From the NCBI GenBank assembly GCA_000727475.1, contig KL647294.1, positions 990,369 through 1,054,368 on the forward strand: DNA of 64,000 bases, written 5' to 3'. The position numbers and the translations under genes are program-made. Below the pieces are notes generated by a model, which saw nothing but the letters and a program-made list of their open reading frames with translations, did not search any database and had not been told where the DNA came from. The DNA comes from Sarcocystis neurona (lineage: Eukaryota > Apicomplexa > Conoidasida > Eucoccidiorida > Sarcocystidae). Positions 11,401-22,923 of this stretch are shown here, piece after piece; the stretch's first letter is position 1; each line of letters starts with the position of its first letter.

Positions 11401-14400
11401 TCAAGAAGAGTCGATCCCCGTTGCGCTGGCGGGGAAAAATATCCTCGCCCGTGCCAAAAATGGGACCGGCAAAACTGCGGCCTTCACCATTCCTCTTCTC
11501 GAAAAGTGTCAAACTTCAAAGAGACATATTCAAGGTAAGCCGACGCCGCGGGCGCAGACACGTTCTCTCTCTGTCCCTGACTTTTCTGCTCGTATGCAGA
11601 GTAACTGACAGCAGGGCTCCCTACCGGCTGTTCGTGATGACACGTGCTGCTGCTTTACAAGCTGCTGCTTTACAAGCTGGTGCTGTCTCCTTTACGCCGT
11701 GCGCCTGCGGCCGCTGCTGCAGTTCCCTCTGATTTTGACTGTTGCTGCCGCTTGTGCTGCTGCTGCCGCCCGTCTCGACTGCCCCTGCCCCCTTTCTCTG
11801 ACTCGGAGCAGAGGCGGCTGCGATCTCTTCTCGGCTGCTGCTGTTTTTGCTGCTGCTGCTGCTGCAGCGCTGGACTGTCCGGCTGCGGCCCTCAGTGCGT
11901 GCCGCTGCTGCTGGTGCCTTTCTGGCCGGCTTTTGCTGCTGCGATAGCTGCTGCGGAGGGGGAGGGCTTCTGTTGCTGCCTCTCCGTCCTCTACGCCGAC
12001 GTGCTTTGGCATGTGTGCGTGTCCCGTCCTGCCGGCGTCGTTCTGCTCGTCCGCGTGTCTGCTGCCCTTCACCGCGTCTCCCTTAGACTCTCCCTTCCCT
12101 CCCGTTGCAGTGTCTTCTTCTCTTCTTTTGTCCGCACCTCTTCTGTCGTTTCTTCTCCACATTTTTCTCCGTTTCTTCTCGTCCGCTCTCGGTTCCTCTC
12201 AATCCTATTCCTTCTTCTTCCTTGTCTGTCGCGCTGTCCCTGACTCTCCCCTATCTTCTACCTCGTCTTCCCTCTGCCAGCCATGACCCCGTCCTTTATT
12301 CTCCCCGTCTCTCTCGTCTTTCCCCTCTGCTGTCGTCACCGTCCTGTGTGCGCACCACTGGCTGCGTTTTTCTTCTCCTCGTCTTCGGTTTGCTTCCCCA
12401 CGCCTGCTTCGGCTCTTCCTCCTTATCACGCCCACCACACCGCTTCGTCTTCATCTGTCGACCACCTGTCCATGTGTGGCCGGCGGCGGCGCGCTTGCGT
12501 GCTGCGCAGCAGGTCGGTCGCTTTGCGGTTCTGCTGCTGCTGCTGTTCTACCACCTGTACTGGCGCCCGTGTTTCTCCTGGGGTTTGCCGGTTCCAGGCT
12601 TGATTCTCGTCCCCACGCGAGAGCTGGCGCTGCAGACAAGCGCGGTAATAAAGGAGATCGGGAAACACATGAACGTGCAGTGCATGGTGTCCACCGGGGG
12701 CACGTCCCTGCGGGAAGATATCATGCGGCTGTACAACCCGGTGCACGTCCTGTGTGGCACCCCGGGCCGGATCCTGGACCTGTCAAACAAAGGCGTTGCC
12801 GACCTGAGCAGCTGCCACATCGTCGTGATGGACGAGGCAGACAAGCTGGTGAGCGCCGAGTTTCAGCCGATCGTGGAGAAGCTTCTTCGCTTTCTGCCTC
12901 AGCAGCGCCAGATTCTTATGTACTCGGCCACCTTCCCGGTCACCGTCAAAGACTTCAAGAACAAGTATCTTCCCGACGCGCACGAGATCAACGTGATGGA
13001 GAAGCTGACGCTCAAGGGCGTCACCCAGTACTACGCCTTCGTCGAAGAAAGACAGAAGGTCCACTGTCTTAACACCCTCTTCTCGAAGGTACGCGGCCAG
13101 CACACACCGGAACAGAAAACGCGCCCTCGCGGGAAGGTAGAACTGTCCTGGACGGTGCCTTCCCCCCGCGGCCCGATGGCACTGGACGAGTGCGGCCCTC
13201 TCTCTATACGATAGATATAAGGATATACGTGGGTATATATATACACACACATGTATGTATGAAGGCAGGAGACTGCGTCGCTGTAGTGCAAGGTGGACGC
13301 GTACACACATGAAGATGTCTGCAGGGGTGTGTATGGAAAGGATTGAGTGCGGCCCCGTCTCTATACGACTCTGTGGAGACATAGGAGACTGTGTGGCCGT
13401 AGTGCGAAGGTTGTACGGTCCCCTGTAAAACTTGGGTATGTAAAGGTAGGAGACTGCTGCGCTGGCGGTAGTTGTACGCGTATAGAGACGTGGCAATGTC
13501 TACATGCGGGTGTGTGTGTGTGTGTGTGTGTGTGTGGAGAGGTCTCTGTGTTTCTAGGTGTCCGTCTCCGGGAGGAATGGGCCCATTTTATCTTCTCTGC
13601 GTGTCGCACGGATATCACATGTGTCCATACATTTCTCTATGCGTCCGTATGACTGCGCCTACGTGTATATGTATGTGTGTGTCTCTATGGATATGTGTGC
13701 TGGGCACTCCGGCTTCTTGAGTTCACTTCGTGTATGGATCCCTTTGCATGTGTCTCTGCGTGTGGGTAGGTGCGTACACATATACATATATATATATATA
13801 TTCCATCTATCTATATACATATATATTGTTTATATGGTGAACGACCGTCCTGTGTGGATGCATGGGGCGAGCAGTCTCTGTAGGGCTTCTTGGTGAGTTC
13901 ACCGTCTCTGTCTGTTCCTCTGTATGTGTCTGTGTATGTGGCTGGGAGTGGACACAACATATACGCTGTGTATATGATGAGCGTATATGTGTACGTAGGT
14001 GGGTTAGTATGTACACGTGCATATGTGTACGTCTCACACATGTGTGGACACACGCGGGTGCGTGTGTGGGGATATATTGGGGGGATGTGTGCGTGCAGGG
14101 CTGTTCTTTTTATGAGAGGCGGTGGTCTGGGCGTGTATTTGTGTGTTGTTGCGGGACATGGATGTATTTGCCGCTGCAGGTGGAGGGCCCGCGCTGATTG
14201 CTTCTTGACTTTTCCGTCTGTAATTCCTGTGTGTACGTGTGTGTATATACTACACAGCTGCAGATCAACCAGGCCATAATTTTTTGCAACAGCGTGACGC
14301 GGGTCGAGCTGCTGGCGAAGAAGATAACAGAGCTGGGATACTCATGTTTTTACATCCACGCGCGAATGCTGCAGTCACACAGAAATCGCGTCTTCCACGA

Positions 14401-16660
14401 CTTCCGCAGTGGCGCATGTCGCTGTCGCGTCTCCTCCGACCTCTTCACCCGAGGTATCGACATTCAGTCGGTCAACGTAGTGGTGAACTTCGACTTCCCG
14501 AAAAACGCGGAGACATATCTTCACCGCATTGGCCGCTCCGGCAGATTTGGCCACTTGGGCTTGGCGGTCAATCTGATCACCTACGAGGATCGCTTTAATC
14601 TCTACAGGTGCACTTCCCCGCAAGACGCGTCTAAATCTCCTCCTGAGTCTCGTGTCTCTCTCTATGGGACTTCTAAACGTGTCTCACGTGTGATGCGTTG
14701 GTTTCCACCGGCGGCGCCAAGCAGGCAGAGACACTACAGCGCAGCAGCACCAGTGGCAACGGAAACTTGGAAGTAGCAGACGCACCCGTAGCAGCAGGAG
14801 AAGCGATAGCAGCAGGAGACGCGATAGCAGCAGGACCAGCGGTAGCAACAGGAGCAGCGATAGCAGCAGGGGCACCGATAGCAGCAGGAGGAGCAGTAGT
14901 CGCAGGAGCAACAGGAGCGGCAGTAGCAGGAGCAGCGATAGCAGCAGGAGCAGCGATAGCAGCAGGAGAAGCGATAGCAGCAGGAGAAGCGATAGCAGCA
15001 GGAGAAGCGATAGCAGCAGGGGCACCGATAGCAGCAGGAGGAGCAGTAGTCGCAGGAGCAACAGGAGCAGCAGTAGCAGGAGCAGCGACAACAGCAGGAG
15101 CAGCGACAACAGCAGGAGCAGCGATAGCAGGAGGAGCAGCAGTGGCAGGAGCAGCAGTAGCAGTAGTAGCTGTAGCAGTAGTAGCTTCTGCTATTACGAC
15201 GTCCCCGTTGTTGCTGCAGTGGCTGGTGCTGCTGCGCACGCACCCACGTCCACACAGAGAATTTGTTGCAGGGGAGCGAGGCAGAAAGGATGAGAAAGAG
15301 AATGTGTAGAAATTCGGAGAGAGACGGGTGGATAAAGAGGGGAAAAGGAGTGCGCGGTGAATAGGAAAGAGAGAGCGACAGGAAAGGAGAACGCCGCATA
15401 GGGGAAGGTAAGGAAAGGAAGGAGACCGGAAAGAAGGGAAGAAAGCAACAGAGAGAGAAGAAAAAGGCGGAACAGACACAGAGAGGGAGTAGAGTATGTG
15501 GAGGCGGACGATCGATAGGGGAGCCCCGGTTCGTCTCAAATACGTCTTGCGAGAGAAAGGGCGCAGGAGTCTTCCGAAGGTTACTTATTACAGATAGGCG
15601 AAAAAGAAGGAACTGGGAGGTGTACGGAGAGACTCAGGAGTGCAAGAGACAGAGAGAGAAGGACGGGCTGCGATATAGAGAGTCACGCAGAAAGCCTTTT
15701 TCAGCAGTTAAATTCCACTCGCCAGGAAGGTGTAGAAGTGTTCGTCTATCTCTGTAGATACATGTTTATCTCTGTCATGTATGTATGTAGAGATGTTCAC
15801 CTTTCTCTGTATCATCTGTGTCATACATGTGTGCAGAGGTGTTCGACTCTCTCTATATATGTACACACGTATATCTGTGTCATATATTTATGTTGGCGTA
15901 TACGTCCCTCATTGCAGAGCTATCGTTCGTGTGCGCGTGTCTGTAGTGTGCGACGTGGGTGATTCAAAGTGCGTATGTAGAGGCCTGTGAGCGGAGAGGA
16001 GAGCGTGCGTAGCTCCTGCAACAGGTGCAGCAACGTCTGCGCGAGGGCTAGAATTCTTTTCTCCCTCCATTTCTGCATGAAGACGTTGACGCAGTCTCCC
16101 TTTCGTCTTTCAACGCTAATGTGACGGTGCGCCTGTTACCGCGGGGGAATTCTGCATCCCGTATGTGTCAGTGTCCCGCTTGTTACTTCGTGAGACAAGT
16201 CCCGCGCTGTACACACGTGGAAAGGAATCTGTTGTTGTAGTAGTCCGTTTCTTTTAGCGGGCGGAGAGGCGATGGTGGAAAAGCACCACTCGAAGTTGAG
16301 CGCGTGCAGGATCCCCAGCGTGTGGATGCGGCAGCAGGTGCTTGGGAGTTGCCTCACTGTCTGAGTCGTCGTCTTGGCAGGTCCAGACGTCTGTGTGTCG
16401 CTTTGTGGATACATAAACATGTGTGCACGTTATATATATACATATGTAGACACGCCAATATCTGGGCGTTCACGTGTGGATTCGTGTATTCGTATAGATA
16501 CGTGCTGTGTGGTGAAGGTGTGTATATGTGAGTATCACAGCAGCAGTGCCATCAGCAGTGTCACTCTGCCTTTTTTTCCTTTTCTCTCAGGATTGAGAGC
16601 GAGTTGAGTACGGAGATCCAACCGATTCCGGCGCATATTGACCCGGCTATGTACACGTAG
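5487..16660 (+). CDS. DOZI: DEAD-box RNA helicase, DDX6/Dhh1/DOZI family (5 exons)
   Basis: Exons: 5487-6212, 11300-11534, 12598-13088, 14258-14607, 16591-16660. They join in phase to 623 residues, and all introns are GT..AG. Residues 1-242 are a Gln/Ala/Gly/His-rich low-complexity arm ending in [14 protein letters not shown]. Residues 243-601 hold a complete helicase core: Q motif ([10 protein letters not shown], 273-282), NGTGKT (296-301), PTREL (326-330), TPGR (375-378), DEAD (399-402), SAT (430-432), IIFCNS near 491-496, RGIDI near 549-553 and HRIGRSGR (573-580). The last 22 residues end in IDPAMYT. The family remodels mRNPs in cytoplasmic granules (decapping, translational repression); the Plasmodium member DOZI stores gametocyte mRNA. 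The start follows an in-frame TAG at about 5444 and sits in a good context (GCCAAGATG). The core is close to intact DDX6 proteins; the long arm and the 5.1-kb first intron are unusual. Family assignment is firm; the N-terminus is less so. Confidence 0.9.
7030..8205. repeat. CTA/TAC-ACT triplet microsatellite block in DOZI intron 1
   Basis: Long imperfect runs of CTACTACTACTGCTACTA-type triplets fill about 1.2 kb, densest at 7060-7220 and 7820-8200. The triplet class differs from the CAG/CTG class that dominates the rest of this gene. The block lies wholly inside the first intron (6213-11299), and the Leu/Thr/Tyr-rich frames it opens are artefacts. Confidence 0.8.
10430..11245. repeat. TA, GTAC and TCTG microsatellites near the end of DOZI intron 1
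   Basis: There are TA runs at about 10455-10475 and 11100-11116, a GTACGTACGTAC run at about 11154-11171, and a TCTCTCTGTCTG tract at about 11187-11225, mixed with GTATATAT-type spacers. The tract ends about 55 bases before the acceptor of exon 2 (11298-11299). Confidence 0.75.
13185..14250 (+). repeat. Imperfect interspersed repeats and (GT)n in DOZI intron 3
   Basis: Two copies of a GAGTGCGGCCC..TCTCTATACGA element lie at about 13188-13212 and 13344-13368. Three copies of an element beginning GGAGACTG and containing GTAGT lie near 13267, 13385 and 13449. A (GT)n run sits at about 13509-13536. The rest is GTGT/GTATAT-rich. The repeats occupy the first part of the intron between the exons carrying helicase motif III and motif IV. 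Confidence 0.65.
14760..15200 (+). repeat. 15-base tandem repeat (AGCAGCAGGAGNAGCGAT type) in DOZI intron 4
   Basis: About 30 imperfect copies of a 15-base unit built from AGCAGCAGGAG followed by AAGCGAT, CAGCGAT or CACCGAT run through the start of the last intron. One frame would read as an Ala-Ile-Ala-Ala-Gly repeat and the complement as Leu-rich repeats. The neighbouring exons splice around it in phase, so it is probably not translated. A duplicated block of roughly 180 bases, starting near 14860 and again near 15015, suggests a second level of duplication. Confidence 0.75.
15260..15700 (+). repeat. Purine-rich (GA) tract in DOZI intron 4
   Basis: The plus strand is strongly purine-biased (GAGAGA, GGAAAGGAA types) for about 400 bases after the 15-base repeat. 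The complement would be a long polypyrimidine stretch. No exon signal is seen. Confidence 0.5.
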
Positions 16661-19600
16661 AAGCGGGTAGCTAGTGCTACATCCGCGCTGCAACGAGGTG
16701 CCAGCTTCTCTTTCCCGTCTTCAGAGGGATACACTTTCTCTCCGGGTGCGTGTGTCTGTTCCTGCCGCAGCTGTTGTAGCCGTGCATGCAGACATACATA
16801 TGTATGTGTTGACGTGTATAACAAACACATATATAAGTAGCTGCAGAAATGTTTACATGTGTAGAGGCGGACGCGTGTCCTGCGCCTGCATGTGTGGTAC
16901 GGTCGAAAATAGGAGGACGGTGGCGGAACCTGCTTCAAGGCCTCGCGGCAGCGACGCGACACCGTCGTCTGCTTTGTCTCCAAGTGCTCCGGTTGACGCT
17001 ACGGAACAAGTTTTGCATGCGGACGCAGCGTCTTTGTTGTGGCGTGTGTATCTTTCGGAGAAAGGAAAAAAGTAGTGGCAAGCGCGCCGCGCGCGGGCGT
17101 TCGGCCGCTTGCAGCCCACACTGTGGGCGTGAAGACGCTTTTTTTTCTGTATTTTGCTGCGACGACCACACAAGAGCAAAGGTGCTCTCTACGGGCTTCA
17201 CTCGGCAAGATCCGTTTCGAGTCTTCCTCTTCGCGCTCTGCTGTCCGATGGTGCTCCGCTTTCATCTTGCAGATGTAGTTCGCATGTCGTTACGAAGGGA
17301 AGGGACCCGTGCAAAGTAACAAGTGTTCTGTTTGCTGTAATTTCCGGTGGAGAAAAGCGACGATTTTGAGGGGAGGGGGTACGTCCGGTTCACCTGAACT
17401 TCGTCGCATGCATGCAGCACGTCGTCAGACACGCCGCACGCAACACACCAGTTTCGGGTTGGCGGGGAGGAAAAGGGAGACACCTGCGGAAGGTGTGCGC
17501 ATGCGCGTTTCGTTGATTTTTTCACGGTGGAAAAAGCAGGATTGCCGTCTTTGAGTCTGGCGGAAGCAAAAGTGGGTACCTCTCTTGCAGGTGATCGTCT
17601 ATACCACCCACCCGACGTTTTCTGCAGCGCTCGAAATAAGACGAGACGGCTGCAGAACAACACGCGAGGCTTCTAGATCACAAGTCGTTTTCCCTCTGAT
17701 GTGCGTAGCCCTAAGTGAGGGAGGAAGTAGGCAGGCGGAGAATTCATCGATGACGCCCGACTGAAGAACGTGGACGCCGAACCCTGAATGACACCCTATG
17801 TGGGGAAACATTCGTGGTACTGACAAGGACAGCAGAAAGAGACAACAGAGGGTTACAGGGAATTTCTGGACACTGTAACATGGACTTCGTGTAGCATGCG
17901 AAAGAAGAGAACGAAGGACATAGGACATACACACACCCACACACAGAGTCCTTGTTTTGCTCGCATACTGGGGCTGCAATGGAATAACATGCGCGCGTTG
18001 CATTCCTCGCGACGTGAAGGGAAGTGTGTATTTCGCCGCGGTTCAGAGCAAGATGATTTGGTCGAAGAGAGAATCATCTTCACATGCGTCACGTGGGTCT
18101 CTTCGTAGCGCACGCGAAGGAAGAAAGCAGCTCGTTGTTGTGCTTCGATTCGTTTTGTATGAACCAGTTTCTTCGCAATGGAAAGAAAATGTTGACCCAA
18201 ATCCCGGCGTTTGTGTTTCGGGAGGGGGGTATTCTTCCGATGGTGGGAGACGACCGACGCCTTTGATACGAGTTCCTGTACGCTTGTCGGGCGGAATTTT
18301 TGCATAAGCTACCGGGCCTGCAAAGTGATGTTGAATCAAACACATATGCATGCAGAGGATGTCTCGGGAGGTGTACTAGTATAGATGTGAAAGGCAGCAG
18401 GGCCCGGTTCGAGTGCGCAGTGAAGATTCAACATGCAGAAGAAGCGACGTGCAAAAACTCGAGTTTTCTTCACACCCTCAGGTCTCGGCGATCGAAGTGA
18501 AAATGCGTAAAAAGGTTTATCCCTATGTGTGTGCATAAGTGCGAACAGCTAAGGTACGCACAGAGACAGGAGAGCATGCGTATCTACACACATGAAAAAG
18601 GACTGACAGTGGAGACGTGGTATCCCCGTCGAATTACCAGCTACGGCTTGGTGAGACAGAGACGGAGCAAAGGGGTCACACACGCGTGGTGCAAGCACAA
18701 AATGTCAATTGCGTGTGCGTGCGTGATGTATGTGCACAAAGGAAAAGAAACATTCATGTATTCGCAGAGTGGGGGAGACGCGCGTGCAACATTGATGGAG
18801 AGGCACAGGCGTACAGGACGAGTTGAAGAAATTAGAAGCGAACACGGTTGAATTGGAGCAGTGTATGCGTGAATGAATCTAGCAGAGAGGAGAGAAAGTG
18901 CTTTATGTACGAGGTCGAATCGCAGAGAAAAAAATATGCAAGCACACGTTACACATCACAGTACGGAGGGGGACGCGAATGAATGTACAATACAACCCGA
19001 AAGCGTGAGGACAAGCGCACGCGTGGATCAAGCAAGGAAAGGGAGCAGGGCTGGAGTGAGGATACAGAGCGGGACTCAGATGCCTGTTAGAACAGACGAC
19101 TACACGGGCGCTTGCACAGAATGACAAGACTGAGGCGCATGTGTGCTGCATCCTGACAAACTCGCATTCAAGTTAGAAGCGCGCGCATTCCTGCTCCGTG
19201 AAAAGAGTGAGACTTGTTGCATGTTTCCTGAGAGAGAAAGATAAACCTGCAGATGTGGAACAACTGCATACATCCAGGTGGATGTAAGCTAAAATACTGG
19301 CAGAGGAACAGCCGCGGCCGTCTGACTAACAGGAGGCTGGAAGCGCGCGTGCGAGACACGCTTGCAGAAGTGACGACACAATGCGTTAACGGGGGAAACG
19401 CAAGCACGTATCATGTGGCAAACACTGACTGGAAAGTGCGGGTCTGGAACTAAGTTGCGCTCCCGTGGTTTGCCGCTTGTTACGTAGATCAAATAAAGCC
19501 CGCATGTGCCGTGGAGACAGGCGCATGGGTGCTCGACAAGACACGTGCATGCTTGCTTTTAGGAGGTGGTTAGTCGCGTAGTGAAAAAGCGACGACGACG

Positions 19601-22600
19601 CCACACGCGTGAGACACACACAGCGACGTGCCGCGAACTCAGTACACGAGCGTGTGAATACACAAAGGCGCACGTGACGGTGCCGGCATGAGGTGTGCTG
19701 ACGTGTGGTGCATGCCCGGAAGCAGGGTGAATTCGTAATCCGCATGCGGAGAGGCGGCTGCACGCGGCAAGCGGAGAATACTGAACGGTACGAGCGAACA
19801 GAAATGGATATTTGGCATTTAGGCGTGAAACAGTTCTGAAGAATAATGGCACTTTTGCGTACAGGTATACTTGCACTAACATACATATACGTGTACTTGC
19901 ACATGTACGTGTACGCGTCTGGAGGGGAGAATTCCGCTTGGCCACGTTACGCAACAGGTATCGAGATTGCCAGAACTACTGCAGACGCGGCACACAGAAG
20001 AGGAAGAGACGTGTATCAGAAGCAGATGGCGCGCGTCTGAACGTCGACGCGTTGCTGTACAGGGTAGACCTCTATAAGATACGTATTCGCGTACGCACGC
20101 GTATACATGTGAATGCGCGCCTACAAACACACGCTGATGATGTACAATGCGCATGTGCCTCCCATTGCAAGGAGCAACACAGCTGCACATAAACATGTTT
20201 AAAGTCACCGGAAGGACGTCTGCATAAAGAGGCGTACACGCTTGTGCCTGCCTGCGCAGCTAAAGGCACCTAAGCTTTTCACGCGTAGACGCAAACATTT
20301 GTGTATATATATATATATACCTATATATGTATATATATATGGATATGGAGGTACACGTAGTTGTAGAGTTATGTGTGCATCTCGATGGTTACATGCCCTC
20401 TAAACACATACATTGTGTTTACACATGTGTGACACTGCGCACGGGAGGGTCATATGTACTGGGGTGCACGTGCAGCTGCACACTTTCCTGCAGTGGGTGC
20501 GAAATTCAAGTTTGTAAAGATGATCGGGCAAGGCCGTTTACGTATGTGTGAATCTCTGTATTTAGCAGGCGGCCGTTTATGTGCACCCATGCGGATACAG
20601 ATATGCTGCGTCTCTAAGAAGTGCGCTGGTGTCTACTTGTGCACCAGATGTCAGAACTGGTAGACGCTTATAGTGGTTCTGTGATGCACGATTAGCGAAA
20701 TAAAGACCGGCGACAAGTACGACATATATGCATATATATATATATATGTATTTATGTGTGTATGTGTGTACGTGCGCATATCTTTTACAACAAATTAGCT
20801 TTCAGGGTACGCGTCGATTCATATATGTATCTATATATATAGATATGTATGTTTACATGTAAATATTCAAAGTTCGTGCCGGTTCATGTATGTATCTACA
20901 TACAGATATGTTTAGGTAAGTATACGTATGCGTTGGAAAGCAGTATTCCTAGTCGGGGTGGGCCTCTCTGCATGTACGCTTCATATCGCTTGTATACGTC
21001 CATCGCATAAATGCTATTCATCTAAGAGTGTATCAATGGCTGTACGTATCTGACAGTCGTTTATGCACACGTGAGTAAATACTCACACATACTTCTTTGG
21101 CCAATGTGACAGCGAGTGATGAAGAAAACGTGAAGTGAGGCGTCACTCAAAAAGTCACAGAAGACCTTCGGTCCTTCCCTACATTCACATCTACTAAGAC
21201 AATCAGTTGGCTCTATTACACTGGACGTCTAGCAGAGAGTAGAGCCTGTGTTCGCTGGAATACGCAGCCATTTCGGAGTTACGGACAGCAGCTTCTGCGG
21301 AGCCACATTGCTCGACAACAGCCTATCGGCCTATCTAGAAAGTTGCCTAAAGCAGGCAGACCCGAAAAGCATGTATGTAATTGCAATTCAGGCGAAACGT
21401 AAACGTGTTTGGTGATTTACAAGCAGCACGAAAACTGAAGGAACACAGTCACCGCATTCGAAGAATTCCTGCAAGTCTCGCGGCTTACGTCTTTTGTCGC
21501 CTTGTCTCTTTCTGCGTAATTCAAAATGTTTAATATCAGACGAAGACCTAATGTTTTTAGCATGTCTAAAATCGAAAGTGAAAGTGCTCAGGCTTGAGAA
21601 ACGTCCCGGCTTGCCATGTGAGAGTTGTACATACTTGCGTACGCCTATGGATACACATGTGTACGTCCGTCTACGTATACATAGGGACGCACACGGTTTG
21701 AAACGTCATAAACTGTCCGTGTCTTTGCAAGTGGATGATCGATTCACCTGCTTAGAGAGGGCTTGAACCACTTGTTCGGATTGATGCTCTGTGGCACAAG
21801 TGGAAGATAGGAATGTAGGTCTCAAAGGTCACAGGACTGCATCCCGCCGACGTATGTTTCAACGCATATTGACAATGTTCAATATAACAAAATGACACTA
21901 CCACAGGCCCACATGTATTTCCCCCAACTACGTATCTGTCCGTCTTCACTTACGTATTCACATATTTATATCCTTACAAATGCATAGATATTCGCCAGCT
22001 ACTCTGTCCGCTTGTCTCTGGGTTTTCTCACTGCTAATGTCTGTATCGATCCACCCGTGTATGCCTTCCTATATTTACTGATGAATCTGTCACCCATCTT
22101 GTCTAATCATCATACCAAATGTGCCTTCTATGTGTCTGCCTATCTGTCTCAGCGGCGCTCTTCGTTGTGTTTTACTCACACGGACGCTGGTGTGTAGACG
22201 GCTATATGTGCAACAGAGAGCACGCTGCGCCTTAAATGAGTATTGTTCGGTACGAGGCGTAGGTGTGCAATGGACACAGTACGAGGGGAAGGTTTCAAGT
22301 GTTCCGAGCGCAAGCCGTCCTACTTCCAAAGACTTACCTACGAGGGGGAAGGTGTGTACAGAGGTGTCAAATATGTTTAAGCCTGTTAAATCTCAACACG
22401 TCCGTTTGCGGAGGTAGACTATCACTCACATCCCTGGAAGATCCCGTCAGCACGCGACGGCGAGAAGAGCCCGCCGGAGTTGGCAGGTACGTCAGTTGAC
22501 TGCCTTATAAGCATAATTCTTCCAGTGCATTAAATTGAAGCTGCAAATAACCTGAGCTGCCCACACGGCTTCCGGGCAGGTGTCAATGACCTGGTCTCCT

Positions 22601-22923
22601 AAATGTGTTGTCGATCCTTCAGTAATTTGTAGAGATCGCGAACGCCATACACGCAGTTTCTGCCTCGGTTCATCCTTCCACCGAGCGTGTGCATACAACC
22701 TCTCTGTCGTGTCGCACAATAAATCTTCTGTTTCTCCTATTTGTACGAGCAGTGGCGTCCAGGCTCTGCCACGTGTATGCTCGCAGCGGCACATACTGAC
22801 AAAGTTTGCGCGCGCGGTAACGCAGCGGTTGCTGCAGTGTTTTATAGTTGATTAAGTTTGCTGCCGTGTAGTACTTGCACGGAGAAGCTCCTCTACCTCT
22901 GCTTCGACATATATTGCAGCAAG
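16661..22923. other. Repeat-poor intergenic region, no supported gene
   Basis: After the helicase stop the CAG and TA repeat density falls sharply, apart from short TA runs near 20300-20340 and 20725-20760. Small frames such as plus 16880-17075 (Ala/Ser/Pro-containing, ends in KGKK) and plus 18110-18305 look mildly protein-like. None has a start, splice partners or a known motif. The first 300-500 bases probably include the 3' untranslated region of the helicase transcript. Confidence 0.5.

Noticed and set aside
14673..15540. 288-codon minus-strand and 203-codon plus-strand Ala/Leu-rich frames
   Set aside because: Both arise from the 15-base repeat inside the last DOZI intron; the flanking exons splice across it in phase.
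20454..20663. Kinase-like glycine-loop string (KMIGQG)
   Set aside because: A six-residue chance match with no other kinase motif on either strand nearby.
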